NCBI GenBank assembly: GCA_910586855.1
Contig: CAJUJH010000001.1
Location: 496,001 to 560,000 of the forward strand
Source: Candidatus Gastranaerophilales bacterium
GTDB taxonomy: Bacteria > Cyanobacteriota > Vampirovibrionia > Gastranaerophilales > Gastranaerophilaceae
Direction of reading: 5' to 3'
Length of the DNA stretch: 64,000 bases
Position numbers and translations under genes: made by a program. Under the pieces are notes generated by a model that was given only the letters and a program-made list of their open reading frames with translations, was not told where the DNA came from and did no database searches. Shown here piece by piece: positions 15,753 through 23,630 of the stretch. Position 1 is the first letter of the stretch, and the number at the start of each line of letters is the position of its first letter.

Positions 15753-15968
15753 CTATTTCCTTTTTATAATTGTATCTATTTTCTTATTAATTTTATGTAT
15801 TGAAACAATTGTTCTGGATATAAAAAATGCACCTATTATAATAAATAAGCAATTTGCATATACAAACGGTTCCTGTGCAAGCCAGATTACACCGCCTGCT
15901 GTAGCTATCAAAAGCATAACAAGCTGGTTTCTTATTGCAAGCAGGTTCTGAAATTCTCTATCTTCCAT
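15753..15968 (-). CDS. Two-TM small membrane protein
   Basis: 71 residues from the ATG at 15968 (MEDREFQNLLAIRNQL). Two membrane helices (about residues 15-32 and 38-56) joined by a short loop with GGVIWLAQEP, then a basic/acidic coiled tail (KINKKIDTIIKRK). It is similar in layout and sequence (R-x-Q-L, GG-V-x-x-W, second helix, charged tail) to the protein at 55389-55643. A TATAAT box (15981-15976) ends seven bases before the ATG and there is no ribosome site, so a leaderless transcript is plausible even though the gene also lies in an operon-like row. An upstream ATG at 15998 is possible. Confidence 0.68.
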   Translation of the reverse strand: MEDREFQNLLAIRNQLVMLLIATAGGVIWLAQEPFVYANCLFIIIGAFFISRTIVSIHKINKKIDTIIKRK

Positions 15969-15984
15969 AAGAATTATTATACCA

Positions 15985-16158
15985 TTATTCTTCAACAACG
16001 GTAAGGTTTTTTAGGATGATTTGTTTTTTCGCGGAATCATAATCAATTTCAACCATTGTATTTTTAAGATTTTCCATATCGGCATTCATAAGCTCTAAAA
16101 GAGTAGGGGGTATAATGATACCATAACTTGAGCCGATTTTTACTAATTTCTTTTTCAT
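15985..16158 (-). CDS. AbrB/MazE-like swapped-hairpin protein
   Basis: 57 residues. MKKKLVKIGSSYGIIIPPTLL is the N-terminal strand-turn-strand of AbrB/MazE-type DNA-binding proteins (compare the xKIGNSxGxxIP signature), followed by a helix-rich middle and a final strand. It is divergent from a 67-residue helical protein, with a 15-bp inverted repeat between them. The whole arrangement recurs at 40324-40812. Antitoxin or transcriptional regulator are both possible; no classical MazF toxin is adjacent. Confidence 0.68.
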   Translation of the reverse strand: MKKKLVKIGSSYGIIIPPTLLELMNADMENLKNTMVEIDYDSAKKQIILKNLTVVEE

Positions 16159-16211
16159 TCCCTAATTATAAATTATATTATTATAATAATTTTATTTGTT
16201 AAATTATTTTA

Positions 16212-16250
16212 TTTATAGTATATTTTAATATAATAAAAATATACTATAAA
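16212..16250. promoter_or_regulatory. 15-bp inverted repeat between divergent genes
   Basis: TTTATAGTATATTTT (16212-16226) and its exact reverse complement (16236-16250) flank a 9-bp centre, just upstream of the ribosome site of the 67-residue gene. Position and symmetry suit an operator bound by the divergent AbrB-like protein. Confidence 0.6.
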
Positions 16251-16262
16251 TAAAGAGGTCAT

Positions 16263-16466
16263 ATGCCAAAACAAAATACTCCTAAAAATCCTGATATTAT
16301 GAAGTTTAGAGAAAAATTTCTCGATATAAAGCAGCGCGTGACTAAAATTGAATCTATAAATAAACTGCTTACAGCTTATGCAGATGAATATTCCCCTGAA
16401 GCATCCATAATTGCCTCACTTATTGATAACGAACTTGAGGAAATATTTAACATGCTGGAAGTATGA
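16263..16466 (+). CDS. 67-residue helical protein paired with AbrB-like gene
   Basis: Entirely helical and charged. The core REKFLDIKQRV-x-KIESINKLL-x-AYADEYSPEASII aligns with the 63-residue protein at 40621-40812 (RKKLLDVESEI, LENINNLFTPYAIENSPEGVII), so the two are paralogues. AAAGAGG lies before the ATG. Family unknown. It could be a partner that titrates the AbrB-like protein, or an unrelated cargo of the promoter. Confidence 0.68.
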   Translation: MPKQNTPKNPDIMKFREKFLDIKQRVTKIESINKLLTAYADEYSPEASIIASLIDNELEEIFNMLEV

Positions 16467-16515
16467 ATATTGCGGGATTAATTTTTTATTGTTATAATTA
16501 GTTCAGGAGACAAAA

Positions 16516-16839
16516 ATGGAATCTTTTTTGGAAATTTTAAAAGAAATCAATATTACGCAAATTATTATCATATTTACGGGTATGTGGTTTTTCTACAATC
16601 GTTTGGACAATAAAATTGACAGGGTTGAAAATCGTTTAGCTGACAGAATTGATAAAGTTGAAAATTCCTTAAACGAAAGAATTGACAGGGTTGAAAATAG
16701 TTTAAACGAAAGAATTGATAAGGTTGAAAGGAAACTTGAACTTATTCAGGATAAGTTAATGACAAGAATCGACAATCTGTATAATCTTTTTGCCGGCTTT
16801 CTTTGTAACAAAAAGGATGACAGTGATAAAGCTGCATAG
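16516..16839 (+). CDS. Membrane-anchored coiled-coil protein
   Basis: 107 residues: a single membrane helix (about 12-28, ITQIIIIFTGMWFFYN) then a coiled coil built from an 11-residue repeat, R-I-D-(R/K)-V-E-N-S-L-N-E, present about three to four times. The tail is short and charged. The repeat is exact enough at DNA level to expand or contract. AGGAG precedes the ATG. Similar to many small phage- or plasmid-like coiled-coil anchors; function unknown. A terminator follows. Confidence 0.68.
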   Translation: MESFLEILKEINITQIIIIFTGMWFFYNRLDNKIDRVENRLADRIDKVENSLNERIDRVENSLNERIDKVERKLELIQDKLMTRIDNLYNLFAGFLCNKKDDSDKAA

Positions 16840-16858
16840 TTAATAATTTATAAATAAT

Positions 16859-16893
16859 CAAAAAGCTCCGTCAGAATAAAACGGAGCTTTTTT
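16859..16893. terminator. Bidirectional terminator
   Basis: AAAAAGCTCCGT and ACGGAGCTTTTTT form a stem of about 12 bp with T-runs on both strands, between the coiled-coil gene and thiC. Confidence 0.88.
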
Positions 16894-16917
16894 AAATCCT
16901 TGTAAACCTTGAAAATA

Positions 16918-18198
16918 TTAAAAATACTCCCTAAATATCTTCATAGAGCAATAATCTCCGCACATTGTGCAGGGTTTTTCTTCTTCAAAATTCATATTAT
17001 CAAATTTGCTTGGGTCAAGCGATAGTTCTTTTTGAAGTTTCCAATCAAGGTCTTTTCTTGCAATTGACATCTTCCTGTCTCTTTCAATTGCTTTTTTATT
17101 ACCTCTTGCAACATCTGCTGCATGTGCTGCAATTTTAGATGCCATAATTCCTTCGCGTACTTCTTCAACATCAGGAAGCCCAAGGTGCTCTGCAGGTGTT
17201 ACATAGCATAAAAAATCTGCTCCGTTTAAAGCGGCTAAAGTACCGCCAATGGCTGAAGTTATATGGTCATACCCCGGTGCAATATCTGTTACTAAAGGTC
17301 CAAGCACGTATAATGGTGCATTATCTGTTAATTGTTTAATGGTTTGAATCATAGATGGGATAAGGTTTAAAGGCACATGCCCGGGACCCTCTACCATAGC
17401 CTGCACCCCTTTTGCCTTAGCCCTTTTCACAAGTTCGCCAAGCACAATGGTTTCAGCCACCTGTGCTCTGTCTCCGGCATCTGCTCCGCACCCGGGGCGA
17501 AGCCCGTCGCCAAGTGAAAGCACGACATCATATTTTTTTGCAATCTCTAAAAGTTCATCATAATATTCATACAATGGGTTCTCTTTCCCTGTAGCCTTTA
17601 TCCAGCAGGCAAGCATAGCACCGCCTCTTGAAACAATGCCTGTAACCCTTTTTTGTTTTTCTAATTGGTCAATTACAAATTTTGTAACCCCGCAGTGCAC
17701 GGTAATAAAATCAACCCCGTCTTTGCACTGTTTTTCGATGTCTGAAAACAATTTTTCTTTGCTTAATTTTGCAATATTTTTATATTCATCAAGCGCTTCT
17801 TTACCTGCCTGATACATAGGTACTGTGCCGATTGGAAGTTTTGTAGAAGCTATTATTTGTTTTCTAACTTCATCAATTCCTTTTCCTGTAGATAAATCCA
17901 TCAAAACATCAGCGCCTGTTTCTTCAATGACTTTAACTTTTTTAAGTTCATTTTCCAAACCTGATTTTTCATTTGAAGTTCCGATATTAGCATTAATTTT
18001 AACGCTTAAACCTGCCCCAACCCCTACAGGAGTTGAATCTTTTCTTTGATTATTTTTTAAAATAACAATGCTGCCTTCTTTAACACCGTCACGCACAAAT
18101 TCAGGACTAACTCCTTCAGCTTCTGCAACAGTGCGCATTTCATCTGTTATAATACCCTCATTTGCGCTCATTATCTGGGTTTTAACATCAGTTATCAT
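16918..18198 (-). CDS. thiC: Phosphomethylpyrimidine synthase ThiC
   Basis: Radical-SAM enzyme converting aminoimidazole ribotide to hydroxymethylpyrimidine phosphate in thiamine synthesis. 426 residues, the short form common in anaerobes. Visible landmarks are TVHCGVT (about 167-173), SRGGAML, SLGDGLRPGC, MVEGPGHVP and the C-terminal cluster motif C410xxC413xxxC417 (PCTMCGDYCSM), with one residue fewer between the last cysteines than the classic CxxCx4C. It follows a class II aldolase gene by four bases. No TPP riboswitch motif is seen upstream of this pair. Confidence 0.97.
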   Translation of the reverse strand: MITDVKTQIMSANEGIITDEMRTVAEAEGVSPEFVRDGVKEGSIVILKNNQRKDSTPVGVGAGLSVKINANIGTSNEKSGLENELKKVKVIEETGADVLMDLSTGKGIDEVRKQIIASTKLPIGTVPMYQAGKEALDEYKNIAKLSKEKLFSDIEKQCKDGVDFITVHCGVTKFVIDQLEKQKRVTGIVSRGGAMLACWIKATGKENPLYEYYDELLEIAKKYDVVLSLGDGLRPGCGADAGDRAQVAETIVLGELVKRAKAKGVQAMVEGPGHVPLNLIPSMIQTIKQLTDNAPLYVLGPLVTDIAPGYDHITSAIGGTLAALNGADFLCYVTPAEHLGLPDVEEVREGIMASKIAAHAADVARGNKKAIERDRKMSIARKDLDWKLQKELSLDPSKFDNMNFEEEKPCTMCGDYCSMKIFREYF

Positions 18199-18202
18199 AG
18201 CT

Positions 18203-18826
18203 TTATCCTTTCAAATCATTGATTTTTTTAATTTCATCTTTGTTTAATTTATGGATTTTTCCTAAAAATTTTGCTGCAAAATAAGTTTTTGCATAAGCTT
18301 GAATACTCTCCAGATGGTAAAACACTTCTTTTAAGGTTTTTCCGCCTGCAACAAGCCCGTGGTTTTGCATTAAAACTGCATTATGACCATTGCTAAAATA
18401 CCCTGAAACCTCCTGTGCAAGCTCCATTGAGCTTGGAAGAGCATATTTTGCAGAAGGTACTGTGCCAAAATTATATATAAATTCAGGCAGTATAGGTTCA
18501 TTCATTTCTTTATGACATACTGCAAAAGAAGTTGTATAAGGGCAATGGATATGAATTACAGCCTTAATATCCGGTCTTTTTTTATAAATTTCAAGATGCA
18601 TTAATTTTTCACTTGAAGGTTTTATGCCGTTCAATAAATCGCCGTTAATATTTAGTTCAGAAACATCTTCATTCCCCATATCCCCAAGGCAAACACCTGA
18701 GCGTGACATAAAAATAATATCTTCTTCAAACCTTGAAATATTTCCGCTTGTTGCAGGTGTCATTCTTGCACTGTATGCGCGTCTTGCCCAATAATTTATA
18801 TCCTTTAATATATCCTCTTTAATCAA
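18203..18826 (-). CDS. Class II aldolase/adducin-family protein
   Basis: Zn-dependent enzyme of the fuculose/ribulose-phosphate aldolase and epimerase fold. 207 residues. The phosphate-binding start TPATSGNISR (23-32), SSEKLMH with catalytic Glu73, the metal pair HIH (H92, H94) and a third His in QNHGLVAGG (about 153) are all present, so it should be active. Substrate cannot be read from the sequence. Cotranscription with thiC is suggested by the 4-bp gap; a link to thiamine is not established, and methylthioribulose- or deoxypentose-phosphate salvage are alternatives. Confidence 0.87.
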   Translation of the reverse strand: MIKEDILKDINYWARRAYSARMTPATSGNISRFEEDIIFMSRSGVCLGDMGNEDVSELNINGDLLNGIKPSSEKLMHLEIYKKRPDIKAVIHIHCPYTTSFAVCHKEMNEPILPEFIYNFGTVPSAKYALPSSMELAQEVSGYFSNGHNAVLMQNHGLVAGGKTLKEVFYHLESIQAYAKTYFAAKFLGKIHKLNKDEIKKINDLKG

Positions 18827-18972
18827 TTTTACCCCTGAAATTCATCTGATAAAATAATTTTAACATGAACCTTTTAAAACTATTTTCTTGTATTAAAAAT
18901 ATGTCTGTGGTTAAATATCTTTAGCGCTTGAAAACTTTTGAAGCGACTCTAAATTAAAGGATGTGAACCCTA

Positions 18973-19896
18973 ATTACCACAGAAATTAAAGACACCGGCT
19001 CTTATCTTAACCCTAAAAATATCAAATTAGCAGTACATGCAGGGTTTTGCTACGGCGTTAAAAGGGCGGTTGAAACCACAAAAAAATTAAAACATCAAAA
19101 TCCTGATAAAGAAATTTATGTATTAGGGGAATTGATTCATAATTCTCAGGTAATAAACGAGCTTAAAGAACTCGGGATTAAAACAGTAGATGAACTTCCT
19201 GAACTTTGCGGTGAAAAAAACGGTGCAATTTGTGTTATAAGAAGCCATGGCGCAGGATATGATGTTTTTGAAGATATTAAAAATAAAGGGTATGAACTTG
19301 TTGATTTAACCTGCCCTGACGTTAAAAAGGTTCAGGATAGAGCGGTTCAGCTGGCTAAAGAAGATTATTTTGTAATAATTTTAGGAAAAGAAGAACATCC
19401 TGAAGTTATTGCAATTAGAGCTGATGCGCAGAAATTTGCAAAAAATAAAGAAAGAGTTTATGTTGCAAAAAATCTTGATGCCTTGAAAGAAATTGAATCT
19501 GCACTCAAAAAAGAGCAAAAGATAGGAATAGTAATTCAGACAACTCAAAGGATTGAATATCTAAAAGAAGTTTTAGATTATTTAGCGCCCATTTCAAAGG
19601 AATTAAGAGTCATAAATACAATCTGCGCTTCAACTTCCTTAAGGCAGAACGAAGCTAAAAATTTAGCCAAAGAATCAGATTTAATGGTGGTGGTAGGGTC
19701 CAAAAAAAGTGCCAATACTACGCACTTAGCTGAAATATTAACGCCAATTTGCAGCACAATTCATATCGAATGTGATAAAGAACTTGATAATTATGCAGAT
19801 TTAATCAAAAATTCCAAAAACATAGGAATAACAGCTGGTGCCTCAACACCTGATTACATTATAAATAAAGTAATAGTGGGCATTAAGGAAATATAA
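18973..19896 (+). CDS. ispH: IspH (HMBPP reductase) with non-canonical start
   Basis: Last step of the MEP isoprenoid pathway, a 4Fe-4S enzyme. The three cluster cysteines are in VHAGFCYGVKRAV (about C26), LTCPDV (about C114) and NTICASTS (about C218). HGAGYD, TQRIEYL and the ASTPDYII end also fit. The frame is open from a TGA at 18964, yet between it and the essential AGFCYGV segment there is no in-frame ATG, GTG or TTG. I place the start at the ATT at 18973, eleven bases after AAAGGA; another ATT at 18985 is possible. rpsA follows 69 bp downstream, the same neighbour as in many Firmicutes. Confidence 0.85.
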   Translation: MTTEIKDTGSYLNPKNIKLAVHAGFCYGVKRAVETTKKLKHQNPDKEIYVLGELIHNSQVINELKELGIKTVDELPELCGEKNGAICVIRSHGAGYDVFEDIKNKGYELVDLTCPDVKKVQDRAVQLAKEDYFVIILGKEEHPEVIAIRADAQKFAKNKERVYVAKNLDALKEIESALKKEQKIGIVIQTTQRIEYLKEVLDYLAPISKELRVINTICASTSLRQNEAKNLAKESDLMVVVGSKKSANTTHLAEILTPICSTIHIECDKELDNYADLIKNSKNIGITAGASTPDYIINKVIVGIKEI

Positions 19897-19965
19897 ACTG
19901 CGCCCGGGTTAAAACACCACGCCAAATGAGACAATAAGAAATACAAACGAAAGGAAACATATAAA

Positions 19966-21069
19966 ATGACACAAAAAGAAATGATGAGCACAGAAGAATT
20001 TGAAAAAATGCTTCAAGACTCATACACTTACAAATTAAATGTGGCAGACGTTGTTAAAGGCGTTGCTGTAAAAAAAGAAAAAGACGGATATTTGGTTGAT
20101 ATCGGTGCTAAAACAGAAGCTTTTCTTCCTATTAAAGAAGTTATCAATTTCCCTGAACAAAACCCGGATGAATTAATTAAACTTTGGGAAGTTAAAGAAT
20201 TTTATGTTATGAAAGATGAAGAAGACGATGAAGTTGCTATGCTTTCATTAAAGAAATTATCTTGTGCACAAGCTTGGCAAAGGCTTTCTGAGCTTAAATC
20301 AGGCAATGAAAATGTTATGGCAAAAGTTGTTTCTTCTGTCAAAGGCGGTTTAATTGCTGAAATTGAAGGACTACGCGGTTTTATACCATCTTCTCAACTA
20401 AGAACAGGTTCACCTCTTGATACTCAAATCGGCCAAGAGATTGAAGTTAAAATCTTGGAAGCTGACCCGAAAAGAAATAAACTTATCCTATCTCAAAGAC
20501 AAGTTTACACTCAACAAAGAGAATTGGTTGCAGATGAAGTTATCTCAAGACTTGCAGTTGACCAGATTGTTGAAGGTGAAATTGTTAGAATCGCAGACTT
20601 TGGCGCATTTGTTGACATTGATGGTATTGATGGTCTTCTTCCAATTTCTGAAATCAGCTGGGAAAGAATTAAACACCCATCCGATGTTGTAACCTTAGGT
20701 CAAAAAATCCAGGTTAAAGTTATTAAAATTGACGAAGAACTTAAAAGAATCAGCTTATCTCTTAAAAGAATGGGTGCAAATCCTTGGGATGAAATCGTTG
20801 ATAAATTAAAAGAAGGCGATATTATTGAAGGTACAATCAATAAAATCACATCTTTTGGTGCATTTATTAATATTTATCCTGGTGTTGAAGCACTGCTTCC
20901 ATCATCAGAAATCTCTGAAGAATTTGTAAATGTTCAAAATATGTTCTCTTTAGGTGATAAAGTTGAAGTTTTAATTAAAAAATTCACTCCTCAAGAGCAC
21001 AGAATCGGTCTTTCAATTAAAGACATCAAAGCTGCAAGAGAAGCTCAAGCTGCTGAAAGTGCAGAATAA
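19966..21069 (+). CDS. rpsA: 30S ribosomal protein S1
   Basis: Binds mRNA on the small subunit and helps unstructured messages initiate. 367 residues with four S1 (OB-fold) domains at about 22-88, 105-171, 190-258 and 275-345; domains 3 and 4 show the best RNA-binding signatures (VEGEIVRIADFGAFVDIDG and IIEGTINKITSFGAFINI). Four domains is shorter than the six of E. coli and like cyanobacterial or Gram-positive forms. The ribosome site is AAAGGA. A terminator follows. Confidence 0.95.
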   Translation: MTQKEMMSTEEFEKMLQDSYTYKLNVADVVKGVAVKKEKDGYLVDIGAKTEAFLPIKEVINFPEQNPDELIKLWEVKEFYVMKDEEDDEVAMLSLKKLSCAQAWQRLSELKSGNENVMAKVVSSVKGGLIAEIEGLRGFIPSSQLRTGSPLDTQIGQEIEVKILEADPKRNKLILSQRQVYTQQRELVADEVISRLAVDQIVEGEIVRIADFGAFVDIDGIDGLLPISEISWERIKHPSDVVTLGQKIQVKVIKIDEELKRISLSLKRMGANPWDEIVDKLKEGDIIEGTINKITSFGAFINIYPGVEALLPSSEISEEFVNVQNMFSLGDKVEVLIKKFTPQEHRIGLSIKDIKAAREAQAAESAE

Positions 21070-21089
21070 TTAAATTAATTTTAATATCA

Positions 21090-21125
21090 CTAAAACACCG
21101 CTTGTCTTTATAGGCGGTGTTTTTT
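21090..21125 (+). terminator. Terminator of ispH-rpsA
   Basis: AAAACACCGC and GCGGTGTTTT pair across a loop of about 12 nt, then TTAATTT. Confidence 0.9.
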
Positions 21126-21158
21126 AATTTGGTATATTTGCTGTAAAAATACCTAAGA

Positions 21159-21417
21159 ATTAGGTAAATCAAGGAAAATATAGTAAAATTAGCCCGTAGG
21201 GCTTAGCACTAGCTAACAATCCGTCACACACGTATTTTGAAGAAAACGGACGGAAAGGAGGCAAAACGCTATGGTAAATCAAATAATAATGCTATTACTG
21301 GCTTTTGCGATTGCAGTAATAGCATCAAAATTGTAAAACCGTAGGGTGTGAAGAAAAGTCTTTAAGCCTAGCTATACCTTAAAGGCTTTCGCCCTACAAT
21401 TTAATTATTTACCATGA
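21159..21417 (+). ncRNA. Structured transcript carrying tiny hydrophobic peptide 2
   Basis: The segment before the peptide (GGTAAAT at about 21162, then GTAGGGC near 21200) can pair with the end of the locus (GCCCTAC near 21391 and ATTTACC near 21409). After the stop codon, GTAGGG...CCCTAC encloses an inner AGTCTTTAAG/CTTAAAGGCT stem. The 5' part (CACACGTATTTT, GAAGAAA, GACGGAAAGGAGG) is closely matched at the 40.1-kb locus. Ends are inferred. Confidence 0.5.
21271..21336 (+). CDS. 21-residue hydrophobic peptide (type I toxin-like)
   Basis: ATG six bases or so after GGAAAGGAGG. The peptide (MVNQIIMLLLAFAIAVIASK plus a final Leu) is almost wholly hydrophobic with one Lys near the end. It lies alone between the rpsA terminator and dtd. 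Same architecture as the loci at 7475 and 40100, with a leader nearly identical in places to that of the 40.1-kb copy. Membrane-acting toxin or regulatory leader peptide are the main options. Confidence 0.55.
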   Translation: MVNQIIMLLLAFAIAVIASKL

Positions 21418-21544
21418 GATTGCTTTTGTCAATACATAATGCGTTTTTTGTCAATAAGTTATTTGTTTTTGTAAACTAAATCTTTACTTTTCAAATCGTT
21501 TGATTTAAATTTTTAAGCAATGAAAAAATGGTTTTTAATAGGTT

Positions 21545-22027
21545 ATGAAATTTGTAATTCAAAGAGTAAAAAGCGCAAGCGTTTCTATTGATGAAAATAT
21601 CTATTCTTCAATAGATAAAGGGCTTTTAGTATTTTTTTGTGCTGAAAAAGGGGATGAATCAGGGCTGGAATTGGGCGGTAAAAAATTGGATTTGAGCAAT
21701 ACTCTTACGTGGTTTGCAGAAAAGATTTTAAAGCTTAGAATTTTTGAAGATGAAAATGGAAAAATGAACCGTTCTGTTTCTGATATAAATGGTGAAATCC
21801 TTGTAGTGAGTCAATTTACGCTTGCTGCAAACTGTAAAAAAGGCACGCGTCCAAGCTTTGATTCAGCAATGGAGCCCCTAAGCGCCAAAAAAGCTTATGA
21901 GGATTTCGTTTTACAATTACGAAAAGCAGCAGATAATGGTGAAGTAAAATCCATTCAAACAGGTGTTTTTGCAGCTGATATGAAAATTTCTCTAATAAAT
22001 GACGGTCCTGTTACAATTCTATTGTAG
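21545..22027 (+). CDS. dtd: D-aminoacyl-tRNA deacylase
   Basis: Hydrolyses D-amino acids wrongly charged to tRNA. 160 residues; the standard beginning MKFVIQRVKSASVSID and both cross-dimer active-site motifs are present: SQFTLAA...GTRPSF (about 98-115) and the C-terminal NDGPVTI with the Gly-cis-Pro pair. A short insertion around residues 40-55 (SGLELGGKKLD) makes it about 15 residues longer than most. It is a single gene without a clear ribosome site. Confidence 0.95.
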   Translation: MKFVIQRVKSASVSIDENIYSSIDKGLLVFFCAEKGDESGLELGGKKLDLSNTLTWFAEKILKLRIFEDENGKMNRSVSDINGEILVVSQFTLAANCKKGTRPSFDSAMEPLSAKKAYEDFVLQLRKAADNGEVKSIQTGVFAADMKISLINDGPVTILL

Positions 22028-22103
22028 TAGATAAAAATTTCATATAAATTTACACACGTTATTATATACAACCATCAAAAATTAGTGTAGAATTATAAAA
22101 AGT

Positions 22104-23486
22104 ATGCTAGAAAAATTTACTCAAAAAGCAATAGATATTGTGCAAAATGCGCAGATTCAAGCAGGAAATCTAGGTTCTGATAAAGTTTATTCAGAGCATA
22201 TTTTGCTTGCTTTAGCTTTGAATAATAAGGGTGTTGAGGCAAAATTAATCGGTGCTGAAAAAATTGAAAAAAGCATTCTGGTTGAACTTACAAATCAAAA
22301 AATCTTATCAAAGCAAAAACCTAGAAAGCGTGAATATATCTCGTTTTCAGCTAGTGCTAAAAGTATTTTGGAAAAATCTGTTGAAATTGCAAAAGAATAC
22401 AACAATGTCCTTATAATGCCTGCTCACATTGCCTTGGCTATATTTTTCTCCAAAAATTCCGGCGCATATGAAATTTTAAGAGAATTTGATATTGATGAAG
22501 AAAAAATTGTAAGCAATTTATGTCGCCTGATTGAGAAAAATTCTGCAAAGACCTACTATAAGCACCCTGAAAGACAGGAAACACAAAGCCAGGCGCTTAA
22601 TAATATTGATAGTTTACTGGATGAATATTCTGTATCAAATCTCCTAAAAACCGCACAGTCAAAGCTTTCTACGATGGGCTATGAAATTTTGGGAACAGAG
22701 CAGATAGTTGAATCGATTTTGGATAATTCTGATAATTCTATCACGAAAATCCTGGAAAGCTATGGTATATCTAAAGAAGCCTTTGATGGCGAATTAAAAA
22801 ATTTTTCTGACAGAAATGAAGAATATGGCGAAAGAAAAATTATTTTTACCCCAAATGCCTTCAGGGCAATGCTTTTAAGCCTTGATACGGCGCGAGAAAT
22901 GGGTTCTGTTGAAATTCGTCCCGAGCATATAGTTTTAGGGATTTTGAGGTCTAAAACAGGGATTGCCTATAAGATTTTTGACAAATTATCAAGTCATACG
23001 CTGAATTTTGAAGAAGCACTTATAAAAGATATAAATTCTTCATCCAATGTGCCTGAAACCCTTGCTATCCTTCGTTTTGCTAAAACAGAAACGGCAAATT
23101 TTAATAAAAAAACCGTTGGTACTGAGATGATTTTATTAGGCATTTTAAATCAGCCAAATATTGCTTATGATGTATTAAAAAAGCTTGGTATAGGCTTAAA
23201 AGATGCGCGGCGCGAGGTGGAAAGCCTTGTAGGATATGGTGTTGAAGAGAATAGTAATGGTTTTGAGTATTCGCTTCGAGCAAAGAAAATGCTTGATATA
23301 GCTTACTGTGCAGCTAAAAAACACGGTAAAACAAAAATTGTATCAGAACATTTGCTTTATGCGATTACAAAACAGCCGGATTGTCTTGCTATGAAGGTGC
23401 TGGAGAACCTTGGAACAGATGTTTTGGAAATAAAACAAGGCATTTTGCAAGAATTAAACTTTGGAATTAAAAATATTGAGTTTTAA
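22104..23486 (+). CDS. Protein of repeated Clp N-domains without ATPase
   Basis: 460 residues composed of Clp-N-type helical repeats, with six recognisable half-repeats of the form xSEHILLALAL, MPAHIALAIF, GTEQIVESIL, RPEHIVLGIL, GTEMILLGIL and VSEHLLYAIT, which is about three full double-Clp-N domains. No Walker motifs or AAA+ module follow. In ClpA/ClpC this domain binds substrates and adaptors, so this protein could act as an adaptor, decoy or protein-binding scaffold (ClpS-, MecA- or stand-alone Clp-N-like). A TATAAA box ends five bases before the ATG and there is no ribosome site, pointing to a leaderless message. Confidence 0.83.
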   Translation: MLEKFTQKAIDIVQNAQIQAGNLGSDKVYSEHILLALALNNKGVEAKLIGAEKIEKSILVELTNQKILSKQKPRKREYISFSASAKSILEKSVEIAKEYNNVLIMPAHIALAIFFSKNSGAYEILREFDIDEEKIVSNLCRLIEKNSAKTYYKHPERQETQSQALNNIDSLLDEYSVSNLLKTAQSKLSTMGYEILGTEQIVESILDNSDNSITKILESYGISKEAFDGELKNFSDRNEEYGERKIIFTPNAFRAMLLSLDTAREMGSVEIRPEHIVLGILRSKTGIAYKIFDKLSSHTLNFEEALIKDINSSSNVPETLAILRFAKTETANFNKKTVGTEMILLGILNQPNIAYDVLKKLGIGLKDARREVESLVGYGVEENSNGFEYSLRAKKMLDIAYCAAKKHGKTKIVSEHLLYAITKQPDCLAMKVLENLGTDVLEIKQGILQELNFGIKNIEF

Positions 23487-23630
23487 TTCTGTAATAGTTG
23501 AATTGCAATCTTTGAAAAATAACGCAAAATCCTTGATATAATTAGTTATAAGGGCATTAGTTTTCAAAAAAGCAGTTTGAAATCAACGTTTGCAATGTTT
23601 TTTATTTATTATATTCTGTTATATCAAGGG

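Noticed and set aside
18827..18972. TPP riboswitch upstream of the aldolase-thiC pair
   Set aside because: The conserved CTGAGA and the downstream ACCTGA(T/A)...GG-type elements are absent on the minus strand of this short intergenic region.
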